Part shown: positions 16,441-24,395 of the stretch, in pieces
How positions within the stretch are numbered: position 1 is the stretch's first letter
How the letters are laid out: the number at the start of each line of letters is the position of its first letter
Source: an uncultured Roseibium sp.
Lineage (GTDB): Bacteria > Pseudomonadota > Alphaproteobacteria > Rhizobiales > Stappiaceae
NCBI RefSeq assembly: GCF_963669205.1
Contig: NZ_OY769915.1
Location: forward strand, 4,314,001-4,378,000
Length of the DNA stretch: 64,000 nt
Direction of reading: 5' to 3'
Notes under the pieces: model-generated
Told to the model about the DNA's origin: nothing
The model's database searches: none
What the model saw: the letters and a program-made list of their open reading frames with translations, nothing else
Translations under genes and position numbers: made by a program

Positions 16441-17304
16441 ATGGAATGGATAAACGCCATCTTGCAGGGCGTGCTGCTGGGCGGTCTCTACGCGCTGTTC
16501 GCCGCCGGCCTGTCGCTGATATTCGGTGTCATGCGCCTGGTCAACATTGCACATGGCGACTTCATCGTTCTCGCGGCCTTCCTTGCCCTCACCACCACGA
16601 CCACGCTTGGGATCAGCCCTTTGCTCGCCCTCGTCATTGTCGTGCCGCTCATGGCCCTTCTTGGCTACGTGCTCCAGCGCGGTGTCCTCAATCAGACACT
16701 TGGCGATGATATTCTCCCCCCGCTGCTGGTCACGTTCGGCCTGTCCGTTATCATCCAGAACGGGCTCCTGGAGATCTACAGCGCCGATCCGCAGAAAATG
16801 AACGCCGGCGCAATCGAAACCGCCAGCCTTGCCCTTCCGGGTGATCTCAATATCGGCGTGCTGCCGCTACTCATGTTCCTGGTTGCCGTCGCGGTCATAG
16901 CGGTTCTGCAATGGATCTTCTACCGCTCGGCCTTGGGCCGCGCCTTCCGGGCGGTATCGGACAAGCAGGACATTGCCCAGCTGATGGGGCTCAACAAGGC
17001 CCATGTGTTCGGCCTCGCCATGGCCCTGTCCCTCGCCGTCGTCGGTATCGCAGGCGTCTTTCTCGGTATTCGCACCAGTTTCGATCCGTCAATCGGACCT
17101 GGCCGGCTCATCTTCGGGTTCGAGGCCGTCATCATCGGCGGACTGGGTAATCTCTGGGGCACGCTGATCGGCGGCATCATTCTCGGCGTCAGCCAGAATA
17201 TCGGCGCGCAGATCAATCCCGGCTGGCAGCTGCTCGCCGGTCACATTGCCTTCCTGATCGTTCTCGCGGTGAGACCGCGCGGCCTGTTCCCACGGATAGA
17301 CTGA
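16441..17304 (+). CDS. Branched-chain-type ABC permease, LivH
   Basis: 287 residues, integral inner-membrane protein with about eight hydrophobic segments. It opens with GVLLGGLYALFAAGLSLIFGVMRLVNIAHGDF, a LivH hallmark, and contains the conserved GRAFRAVSDKQDIAQLMGLN coupling-helix region contacting the ATPase. A 92-bp gap precedes it, and it overlaps the LivM-type gene by one base (TGATG). Confidence 0.93.
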   Translation: MEWINAILQGVLLGGLYALFAAGLSLIFGVMRLVNIAHGDFIVLAAFLALTTTTTLGISPLLALVIVVPLMALLGYVLQRGVLNQTLGDDILPPLLVTFGLSVIIQNGLLEIYSADPQKMNAGAIETASLALPGDLNIGVLPLLMFLVAVAVIAVLQWIFYRSALGRAFRAVSDKQDIAQLMGLNKAHVFGLAMALSLAVVGIAGVFLGIRTSFDPSIGPGRLIFGFEAVIIGGLGNLWGTLIGGIILGVSQNIGAQINPGWQLLAGHIAFLIVLAVRPRGLFPRID

Positions 17305-18332
17305 TGACATCGGCAACCTACACCATATCAAGATCGTCGCCCGCGAGCCGCGCAGCTGCGCTCATTGGCATCCTGGTTCTCGCGGCCCTGGTCGCCGCGC
17401 CCTGGTGGGCGGGCCGTGCCGACATGCGGCTCTTGAGCGAGATCTTTCTCTACCTCTCCCTCGCCTGCCTCTGGAACCTGCTTGCCGGCTATGCCGGCCT
17501 TGTCTCGGTGGGCCAGCAGGCTTTTGTCGGCTTCGGAGGTTATATGCTGTTCGCGCTGGCGATCTTTGCAGGTCTGTCGCCGCTGGCGGCAATCCCGATT
17601 GCCGGACTTCTCGGCGCACTCGTCGCCGTTCCCGTCGCTTTCCTGATCTTCCGGCTGCGCGGAGCCTATTTTGCCATCGGCACCTGGGTGATCGCGGAAG
17701 TGTTCCGGCTCAGCTTCGCGCAGATTTCAGCTCTCGGCGGCGGTTCGGGCACCAGCCTCCCGGTCGCGATCGTGCGCTCCATGGCCTCCAGCAGATCGAT
17801 GCGCGAAGCGACGACCTACTGGCTCGCCCTGGGCATGGCCGTCCTCGTCCTGGCCGTGATCTACCTTCTCCTCAGGTCGAGAAACGGTCTTGCGCTCACC
17901 GCCATCAGGGACAGCGAGGTCGCCTCCAACAGCTTCGGCATCGACATCTGGCGGCACAAGTTCATCGTCTATGTCGTGACCGCAGGCCTCACGGCTTCGA
18001 CCGGTGCCCTGATCTTCCTTCAGAAACTCCGGATTTCGCCGGACGCCGCCTTCAGCGTGAACGACTGGACCGCCTTCGTGATTTTCATCGTCGTCATCGG
18101 CGGCATCGGCACGCTCGAGGGACCGATCATCGGCGTCATCGTTTTCTTCCTGCTGCGCGAGACGCTCGCGGATCTCGGGACGACCTACCTGCTGCTACTG
18201 GGGCTTGTCGCTATCGTGGTCATGTTGAAGGCGCCAAGAGGGATCTGGGGCTTCGTCAGGGACAGGACCGGTCTGGAACTTTTCCCGCTGTCGCGGCGGG
18301 TTGTGGACGAAAATCAGAAAAACAGGACGTGA
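17304..18332 (+). CDS. Branched-chain-type ABC permease, LivM
   Basis: 342 residues with about nine hydrophobic segments. LivM signatures include SLACLWNLLAGYAGLVSVGQQAFVG-like text, FRLRGAYFAIGTWVIAEV and LTAIRDSEVASNSFGI, the last being the cytoplasmic ATPase-contacting loop. It forms the heteromeric channel with the preceding permease. The stop lies 2 bp before the BKACE ATG. Confidence 0.93.
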   Translation: MTSATYTISRSSPASRAAALIGILVLAALVAAPWWAGRADMRLLSEIFLYLSLACLWNLLAGYAGLVSVGQQAFVGFGGYMLFALAIFAGLSPLAAIPIAGLLGALVAVPVAFLIFRLRGAYFAIGTWVIAEVFRLSFAQISALGGGSGTSLPVAIVRSMASSRSMREATTYWLALGMAVLVLAVIYLLLRSRNGLALTAIRDSEVASNSFGIDIWRHKFIVYVVTAGLTASTGALIFLQKLRISPDAAFSVNDWTAFVIFIVVIGGIGTLEGPIIGVIVFFLLRETLADLGTTYLLLLGLVAIVVMLKAPRGIWGFVRDRTGLELFPLSRRVVDENQKNRT

Positions 18333-18334
18333 AG

Positions 18335-19273
18335 ATGGCTCGCAAACGCAAAAAGACAATCATTACCTGCGCCGTGACGGGTGCGATCCACACCCCGACC
18401 ATGTCGGACGCGCTCCCCTTCACTGCCGAAGACATTGCCGACCAGGCCATCGAAGCGGCCAAGGCGGGCGCGTCCATCCTCCACCTGCACGCGCGCAATC
18501 CGGAAAACGGCTCCGTCTCGATTGCGCCCGATCACTTCAAGGCCTTTCTGCCGGTGATCAAGCAGGCAACGGATGCAGTTGTGAATGTCTCGACAGGCGG
18601 CAGCCTGGTAAACACCATGGAAGAGCGGATCGCCCCGGCCAAATGGGCGTCTCCGGAAATGTGTTCGCTCAACATGGGATCGATGAACTTCTCGTTCCAT
18701 CCGATCGCCGACCGGATCAAGGACTTCAAGTACGACTGGGAAGAAGACTATATCCGTAACTCGGAAGGCTACATTTTCAGGAACACATTTGCCGATATCC
18801 GCTATGTCGCAAACGAGCTTGGCGGATCACATGGCGTCAAGTTCGAGCACGAATGCTACGACGTCGGGCACCTTTACAATCTGAAATTCTGCATGGATGC
18901 GGGCCTCTTCAAGGCACCCGTCTTCATTCAGTTCATCTTCGGCATCCTGGGCGGCATCGGACCGGATATCGACAATCTTGTCTTCATGAAGAGAACCGCG
19001 GACCGCCTGTTCGGCGACGACTATCAATGGTCTGTCCTCGGGGCAGGCGGTGCCCAGATGCCCTTCGCGACGACTGCCAGTCAGATGGGCGGCAACCTGC
19101 GCGTCGGGCTGGAAGACAGTCTCATGATCGCACGTGGCCAGCTCGCCAAATCCAACGCGGAACAGGTCACCAAGATCCGGCGCATTGTCGAGGACCTTGG
19201 CTGCGAGGTGGCAACCCCGGACGAGGCACGCGAAATGCTGGACCTCAAGGGCGGAGACCGCGTCGCGTTCTAG
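18335..19273 (+). CDS. BKACE-family beta-keto acid cleavage enzyme
   Basis: 312 residues of the DUF849/BKACE family, related to Kce (3-keto-5-aminohexanoate cleavage enzyme). It has a TIM barrel with a Zn site: the HLHARNP motif near residues 45-51, a later EHECYD and the early TCAVTGAIHTPTMS. BKACEs condense a beta-keto acid with acetyl-CoA to give acetoacetate and a new CoA ester. Its place at the end of an operon with dehydrogenases and an importer argues that the imported compound is oxidised to a beta-keto acid and cleaved here. The exact subgroup cannot be set by eye. Confidence 0.92.
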   Translation: MARKRKKTIITCAVTGAIHTPTMSDALPFTAEDIADQAIEAAKAGASILHLHARNPENGSVSIAPDHFKAFLPVIKQATDAVVNVSTGGSLVNTMEERIAPAKWASPEMCSLNMGSMNFSFHPIADRIKDFKYDWEEDYIRNSEGYIFRNTFADIRYVANELGGSHGVKFEHECYDVGHLYNLKFCMDAGLFKAPVFIQFIFGILGGIGPDIDNLVFMKRTADRLFGDDYQWSVLGAGGAQMPFATTASQMGGNLRVGLEDSLMIARGQLAKSNAEQVTKIRRIVEDLGCEVATPDEAREMLDLKGGDRVAF

Positions 19274-19305
19274 GCGATGAACGCAACGCGATTGCCTGCG
19301 GGCCG

Positions 19306-19785
19306 TTACGCGGCAAGCGCCTGGCGTGCCCGCGACAGCCGGCTCTTCACGGTGCCGATGGCAACGCCCATCTGGCTGGCGATCTGGTCATGCGACAGGC
19401 CCGAAAACACGCAGAGCTCCAGAACGTCGCGTTCTTCCGGCCGCAGGTTTTCCAGGCTCTTGGCGACATCGCCAAGCTCGAGATGTTTTTCCTGCGCCGG
19501 TGCTGCGGTGGCCTGCTCATACCATTCCTCGATCGGAACATGGTGGCCCCGGCGTTCGACCTTGCGGAACTCATCCAGCTGCGCATTGCGGGCGATGGCG
19601 AACAGCCAGCTCCTGAGCTTCGTGCCGTGCACATATTGGTGCCGGTTGCGCAAGGCACGCTCCAGGGCGGTCTGCATCAGGTCGTCGGCTGCTTCGGACG
19701 AATTGGAGATGGATCGGGCGAAGCGCCACAAATGCGGGATTTCCGATTGCAGGTCTGCTGAGAAGCGATCTTGTAAGCGGGTCAT
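19306..19785 (-). CDS. ECF RNA polymerase sigma factor
   Basis: 159 residues, the normal size for a group 4 sigma factor. Sigma-2 spans about 12-80 (DDLMQTALERAL, KLRSWLFAIARNAQLDEFR) and sigma-4 about 105-157 (LRPEERDVLELCVFSGLSHDQIA, GTVKSRLSRAR). No anti-sigma factor is adjacent; the downstream neighbour is the convergent BKACE gene 32 bp away. The PhyR/EcfG-like text in region 2 is suggestive only. Its regulon is unknown; the promoter of the divergent secreted-protein gene is one possible target. Confidence 0.9.
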   Translation of the reverse strand: MTRLQDRFSADLQSEIPHLWRFARSISNSSEAADDLMQTALERALRNRHQYVHGTKLRSWLFAIARNAQLDEFRKVERRGHHVPIEEWYEQATAAPAQEKHLELGDVAKSLENLRPEERDVLELCVFSGLSHDQIASQMGVAIGTVKSRLSRARQALAA

Positions 19786-20280
19786 CTAGCCCTCCCTGGC
19801 GACTGTTTCGATGACCTGCATCTAATGTTGAGCGGGATCTTGTTTTAGATGCTTCAAAGGAAGTTCATGGCGAGTTGATTTTCCGTGCGCCAATGCCACC
19901 GGACACATGCAGCCACGCAAAAGTTACTTGTAGTGATCCCGAAAAAACCAAGATCTCTAACACTTGGAAACGAAACCGGAATTTCGGGCCATAGTTGCCC
20001 TGAGCGCCGCAAATCGGCCAATCGAAAGACACCGGACACAATTTTCAATAAGTAACGCTGAAGTTGATATGTGACATAGATCACTAAAAGATACCAAAAA
20101 TACAAAATTTTCCTGCAAATAATGTCTTCGACTTTCCCCGTATATTATAAAGCGTATAATTTTTTTTAATTTTCTTGGAACCTATACACGACCTGATCGT
20201 TCATATGCTGTAACCGAGGTGCAGACACGGGCCAAACGCCGGCACCTCCACTGGACACAACATACGAAAGGAACATACCC
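19786..20280. other. 495-bp AT-rich divergent regulatory region
   Basis: No gene is supported here. The region separates the ECF sigma gene from a divergent secreted-protein gene and is far more AT-rich than its surroundings, especially 20040-20180. It contains a CRP/FNR-like site (20070-20085), a string of TATA-like elements (TATATTATAAAGCGTATAAT, 20151-20160 area) and two copies of ACCGGACACA (near 19908 and 20032). It appears to be a long, multi-input promoter region. Confidence 0.5.
20070..20085. promoter_or_regulatory. CRP/FNR-family binding-site candidate
   Basis: TGTGACATAGATCACT matches TGTGA-N6-TCACA at nine of ten defined positions. A preceding TTGAT (20064-20068) also resembles an FNR half-site. 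It lies about 195 bp upstream of the secreted-protein ATG. The family is inferred from the consensus only. Confidence 0.5.
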
Positions 20281-20592
20281 ATGCGTACCAGCAAGAAAAT
20301 CATTTCGTCCGTCGTCGCGGCTGTCTTCGTATCCGGCGCATTCGTCGGCACGGCAAGTGCAATCGACTTTGGCGGTCTTTATGGTGACTCCAACGGTTCC
20401 GAGCCGGTGTTCTTCACCAGCAACCAGCAGAACATCAACAACAGCCAGCTCAGCCGTTCCACGAACGGCGCCAAGCAGCCTGACGCCCGCATTTTCGCCG
20501 ACTACGCCGACCAGGCTTATGGCGATCTGAACGGCAATCAGCCGGTCTCCGTCCGTCGCCTGCAAGCCGACAACGCTCGCGCGCTGCGCTGA
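20281..20592 (+). CDS. Small secreted Asn/Gln-rich protein
   Basis: 103 residues with a Sec signal peptide (MRTSKKIISSVVAAVFVSGA, cleavage near TASA at about 27). The mature ~75 residues are rich in Asn, Gln, Ser and Asp, lack Cys and contain two similar segments (GGLYGDSNGSEPVFF, then QAYGDLNGNQPVSVRRL). I recognise no family. AAAGGAAC precedes the ATG, and a strong terminator follows at 20692. The repeat-like design and export suggest a periplasmic or surface role; the long regulated upstream region suggests conditional high expression. Confidence 0.65.
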   Translation: MRTSKKIISSVVAAVFVSGAFVGTASAIDFGGLYGDSNGSEPVFFTSNQQNINNSQLSRSTNGAKQPDARIFADYADQAYGDLNGNQPVSVRRLQADNARALR

Positions 20593-20691
20593 TCCGATTG
20601 CCTGATCGCGAACGGCTTGACTGTCCGCATCAGCTGAGATCAGCGAACAAATAGTGACGGTCCCGGAACCGGGAACCTGTCGACAGAAAAG

Positions 20692-20722
20692 GGCCACGCA
20701 TCGCGCGTGGCCTTTCTGTTTT
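20692..20722 (+). terminator. Rho-independent terminator
   Basis: Perfect 8-bp stem GGCCACGC/GCGTGGCC around ATCGC, followed by TTTCTGTTTT. It ends the small secreted-protein transcript 100 bp after its stop codon. Confidence 0.85.
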
Positions 20723-20863
20723 GAACACCTCGGAAAGTGCTCTAAACGTCATTGACCGATACGTTGCAAAACGGTCATCTGCAATCGATTGACGGGCAAA
20801 GGGTGATCCGGCCTAATGAAAGCGCCAATACGGCGATCGTGATTCACCGGGGACCTGAGCATC

Positions 20864-22120
20864 ATGGACGCGCAGCCATTCGACTATTCCGATTACCAAC
20901 CCAAGGGTGACAAGAAGAATTCGGAATTCTTCGAGGAATACCTGCCGAAGATTTATGACCGCCGGGCGAAGACCGGCGTGAACGATCTCGTCGGCCGGAT
21001 GAAAGCGGTGGTCATTCAGGTCGAGGCGGGCGACGGGGTTGCCACCATGGCCGAACTGCACCGGATGACGCCGAACCGGTATCATTCCAGCTACATTTCC
21101 GGCACCCACAAGTTTCATGTCCTGCACAACAAGCCGGAGTATCCTGCGGTCATCCTGATGGAACCGCTTTCGGGTGCCTACGAGGACTATATCAAGCGCC
21201 TCAACGTGCTTTACCCGCTGTCACGCCAGAAGCCAAATACCCGCTATGTCGGCGAAGTGTTCCATTGTCCCGACACCGCAGAACTGCTGAAAACACTGGA
21301 AGCTCAGAGCATCCGCTTCGACTATCCGGGCGATACGGAGAACGCCTTCTATACATCGATGGGTATCGTGTTCTCGACGCCTTCCGATTTTACCGGCAAC
21401 CGGATCGGTTATTCCGGCCACGATTTCAACGATCCGGAAAGCCTGGCGCTCGGCGAACGTGTCACTTTGACCGACGCAGAAAACGCGCTGCTGCAGGACG
21501 GCATCGCCTTTGCCGAAGAACACGGCCTGAACGATCTGATGCTTGGCTACGACCACATGGCGACACGCATCCTGGCCGGTGAACGGGAAGATGCGATCCT
21601 CGAGTTTCAGACAATGGTTCCCTACTATTTCTGGGGCGCCTACAACATCTCCGACATGAACTCCTCCACCAACGTGAACCGGTGCCCCATCGTCAGCGAC
21701 GACAAGCAGTCACCGGCAAAGGTGTTCACGGCCAACAACACGCCGTCCTTCGTCAATTCCTTTGAAAACCTGCCCATGCCGACGGAAGACTTCGTCCGCA
21801 ACTACGGGCGCAGGATGCACCACATGGCGATTGAAATCCTGGACGGCGACCATCCTTCGAACCAGAAGAACGTCGACTATGTTGTCGGCCTGCTCGGTCA
21901 GCAGGGCATCCCGTTCCTTGCCCATGTCGTGGGCGAGTGCAAGGATTCACCCGATCTGAAGCAGATCTTTTCCAAGCACTCGAAACACACGCTGCTCATC
22001 ACGGAATATATCGAGCGCTGCAAGGCCTTCGACGGCTTCTTCACCAAATCGAATGTCGCCGCCCTGACCGAGGCCGCCGGCAAGGACGAGCGTTATCAGC
22101 ACGGCCACGTCTTCGACTAG
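20864..22120 (+). CDS. HPPD-like VOC-superfamily protein (putative iron dioxygenase)
   Basis: 418 residues without an obvious named family. The C-terminal half reads like a 4-hydroxyphenylpyruvate dioxygenase domain: GYDHMATRI places a His at 231, RRMHHMAIEI at 319/320 and LLITEYIERC a Glu at 381, followed by DGFFTKSNVAALTEA, a match to the HPPD GFGxGNFxALFEA ending. These residues fit a 2-His-1-carboxylate iron site. The N-terminal ~200 residues are more diverged. It stands alone between a terminator and a MITE; its stop TAG is part of the MITE-flanking CTAG. I infer a non-heme iron dioxygenase of unknown substrate. Confidence 0.65.
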   Translation: MDAQPFDYSDYQPKGDKKNSEFFEEYLPKIYDRRAKTGVNDLVGRMKAVVIQVEAGDGVATMAELHRMTPNRYHSSYISGTHKFHVLHNKPEYPAVILMEPLSGAYEDYIKRLNVLYPLSRQKPNTRYVGEVFHCPDTAELLKTLEAQSIRFDYPGDTENAFYTSMGIVFSTPSDFTGNRIGYSGHDFNDPESLALGERVTLTDAENALLQDGIAFAEEHGLNDLMLGYDHMATRILAGEREDAILEFQTMVPYYFWGAYNISDMNSSTNVNRCPIVSDDKQSPAKVFTANNTPSFVNSFENLPMPTEDFVRNYGRRMHHMAIEILDGDHPSNQKNVDYVVGLLGQQGIPFLAHVVGECKDSPDLKQIFSKHSKHTLLITEYIERCKAFDGFFTKSNVAALTEAAGKDERYQHGHVFD

Positions 22121-22386
22121 GGTACGGACTCATAAATGAAGTCAATTTGGTTTGGATCGTTTTGACCAACTGCGAGGAGCGAAAGCGCAGGAAATGTGGT
22201 TCATTTTCAAGCCTTTCGCGACGCGGCAGATGGCCAAAACGGCCAAATCCGAAGGACGGCAAAATGGCTTTACCTCGCAGCGTCACCGCGCTTGACCGGG
22301 CAAAAAGCCCGCTCTGCGCACACTTCCTCGCGAGATTTTGCCATTTCTGCCGCCAAATCGGCTTCATTTATGGGTCCGTACCCTAG
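22117..22386. mobile_element. MITE-like element with ~30-bp terminal inverted repeats and CTAG flanks
   Basis: The left end (from 22121) starts GGTACGGACTCATAAATGAA and the right end, read on the other strand, starts GGTACGGACCCATAAATGAA; 27 of the first 30 bases agree. CTAG occurs immediately outside both ends (22117-22120, 22383-22386), consistent with a 4-bp target duplication. The 262-bp interior has no transposase gene, so this is a non-autonomous element mobilised in trans. CTAG targets occur in some IS5-family groups; the family is a guess. Insertion abuts the stop codon of the upstream gene. Confidence 0.82.
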
Positions 22387-22406
22387 AGCTTTGTGATGGC
22401 TGCCGG

Positions 22407-23822
22407 TCAGTTCAGGTCCTTCAGCAGCCTGCCGTGCTTGCGGGTCTGCTGAATGACCTCGCCGAATGTCCTGTAACCGCGTGACGACAGCATCGGTAGC
22501 ATCTTGCACAGCGCTTCGGCCGTCGCCTGAGCGTCTCCGAGCGCGGTATGCCTGTGTTCGGGCGCAATCGTGATGTCGAGCCGCGCGCACAGGGCATCCA
22601 GCGAATGTCCCTCTGTCTCGCCGAACAGGACAGCGGACAGCAGAACCGTGTCGAGCATCGGGTGATCCCAGGTGAGATCACACAAGCCCGCGTGCCGGTT
22701 TAGGAAGGCCATGTCGAAAGGCGCATTGTGCGCAACCATGACGCACTCGCGGGCGAACCCGTGGAACTGGGTCACGGCCGTGCCTGCGTCCGGAGCATCG
22801 GCAACCATATCGTCCGTGATCCGGTGCACCTTCGTGGACGCCGGCGGTATCGGCCGGTTCGGATTGACCAGTTGATCCACCGTTTCACCGGGGACGATCC
22901 GCCCCCTGACCACACGAACGGCACCGATCTGGACAATTTCGTCCTTGTTGGGCATCAGCCCGGTAGTCTCCGTGTCGAAAACGACGAATTGCAGATCCTG
23001 CAGCGGCGTGTTTTCGATCTCGCGTTCGCTTTCCTGTTCGGTGAGATCGAAGTCATAGATCAACGGACGCTCCGCATCCGGCGTTATCTGTGCCTTTGTT
23101 CCGTCAACCAGGATCATGTAGCCCGGCACTTTTTTGAGTTTCTTCAGGCGAAGCTCGAAACTCAGTTTTCCCTGACTGCCGGCGACCTTGGCAACAACCT
23201 CGGAGCGCCCCTCAGAGAGTTTGGCCTGGGCGGCGAGCAGTTCTTCTTCGTTGAAATAGTCAAACACCGAAGCGCTGAGGCGCGGCACATGCACCTGTGC
23301 CAGCACATCGGCCGCCTGTCCGTCATAGAGCATGATCCGGTGGTTTGGACTGACCAGGATGATGGCGACCGGAATTTCGGTCAGAAGCATGGAAAGATGA
23401 GCTTTTTCCGCCATGATCCGCGCAGTTTCGCTTGCGACCATGTCATCGGTTTCCGCCGAAACCCTGGAAAGCTTCCCTGTCACAGCCTGAATGGCAGGCC
23501 CGAGATCTCCGAGAAAACGCGATCCGTGCAGGTCCACCAGCGCATCGACGCCGGCATGCGCACGCGTGCGGATCGTCGCCGCGAGATGATCGATCGGCTT
23601 GGCTACGTTTTCGTCGAACAGCAGCCAGACCCTCGTCGTCACGGCGAGAATGGCGAAGGCCGATAATGAACCCGAGATGAGAAAAGCGGACACCGCTCCG
23701 CCTTCGTCGAGCCGGTTGAACGCGAAATAGTGCGACAGCACAACAAGAACCGAACACACCGCCGCGGAACCGAAAAACAGCAGAAAGGTCCGCAATCTCA
23801 GACTGAGCGACATCAGCATCAT
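22407..23822 (-). CDS. Membrane-anchored PAS / DnaQ-family 3'-5' exonuclease
   Basis: 471 residues from the ATG at 23822 (ATGA overlap with the upstream gene). Two N-terminal transmembrane helices (about 10-32 and 43-66) and a linker precede a PAS-like domain (about 140-240, ending GYMILVDGTK). A DEDDh exonuclease domain follows (about 277-440) with D283, E285, D370, H425 and D430 visible. It is similar to the DNA polymerase III epsilon proofreading fold. In many proteobacteria such a gene is near DUF294-CBS and ActP-type symporter genes, as here. Why an exonuclease is membrane-bound is unclear. Confidence 0.85.
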   Translation of the reverse strand: MMLMSLSLRLRTFLLFFGSAAVCSVLVVLSHYFAFNRLDEGGAVSAFLISGSLSAFAILAVTTRVWLLFDENVAKPIDHLAATIRTRAHAGVDALVDLHGSRFLGDLGPAIQAVTGKLSRVSAETDDMVASETARIMAEKAHLSMLLTEIPVAIILVSPNHRIMLYDGQAADVLAQVHVPRLSASVFDYFNEEELLAAQAKLSEGRSEVVAKVAGSQGKLSFELRLKKLKKVPGYMILVDGTKAQITPDAERPLIYDFDLTEQESEREIENTPLQDLQFVVFDTETTGLMPNKDEIVQIGAVRVVRGRIVPGETVDQLVNPNRPIPPASTKVHRITDDMVADAPDAGTAVTQFHGFARECVMVAHNAPFDMAFLNRHAGLCDLTWDHPMLDTVLLSAVLFGETEGHSLDALCARLDITIAPEHRHTALGDAQATAEALCKMLPMLSSRGYRTFGEVIQQTRKHGRLLKDLN

Positions 23823-24340
23823 TCCGCTCCGCAGATAGTTGAAACGATCGGGTCGTCTTCGGGCACGTGGATCCAGTCCGCGCCGGACACGGCACCGCCC
23901 TGTTCGAACACGACGGCATCGGCCAGTGCAGCGCGTCGGCTGCCTGTGCAATCCGCCAGAACGGTGAGCTTGTTGACCGGCGACCATCTGCCGAAGAAAT
24001 AGATCTCCCCGAGACGTTCGCCCGGCCGGTCCGGATGCGTGCGAATGGTTCCGACATCGACCGCGACGAACCGTTCCACAAAGGGCCGCACATAGGTCCA
24101 CGGCCTGTAGAACGCCCTGTTTTCGATTGTCTGGGCAATCACGATGCCCTCGGGCAAGGCTTCCTTCGTCCGCGAGAACCAGCCGTATTCGTTAGCGATC
24201 GTGGTAACGATCATCGCGGCACCGGCTGCCACAGGTGCAAACCAGCGCGGCAGACGGCCACCCAGCAAGCGGTTGACCAGCATGACGACACCGGCTGCCG
24301 CGATGGCGGCGACAAAGGCTGCAATCAGCTCGACAAACAT
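23819..24340 (-). CDS. Membrane-anchored hypothetical protein
   Basis: 173 residues from the ATG at 24340 (GGAGG upstream). One or two N-terminal helices (VELIAAFVAAIAAAGVVMLVN and WFAPVAAGAAMIVTTIAN) are followed by a soluble domain (KEALPEGIVIAQTIENRAFYRPWTYVRPFVERF) ending in GADWIHVPEDDPIV. I do not recognise a named function. The ATGA overlap shows tight coupling to the exonuclease gene, implying a joint role. Confidence 0.75.
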   Translation of the reverse strand: MFVELIAAFVAAIAAAGVVMLVNRLLGGRLPRWFAPVAAGAAMIVTTIANEYGWFSRTKEALPEGIVIAQTIENRAFYRPWTYVRPFVERFVAVDVGTIRTHPDRPGERLGEIYFFGRWSPVNKLTVLADCTGSRRAALADAVVFEQGGAVSGADWIHVPEDDPIVSTICGAE

Positions 24341-24395
24341 ATCTTTCCTCCCGGACGGGTTTGCGTCCACCCATCCATTCCGCTTCTGCTGTTTT

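Noticed and set aside
17405..18334. N-terminal extension of the BKACE gene through the LivM gene
   Set aside because: The upstream frame is out-of-phase LivM sequence; BKACE homology and a good start are at 18335.
22196..22396. Short frames inside the MITE
   Set aside because: They cross the terminal repeats; no transposase motifs.
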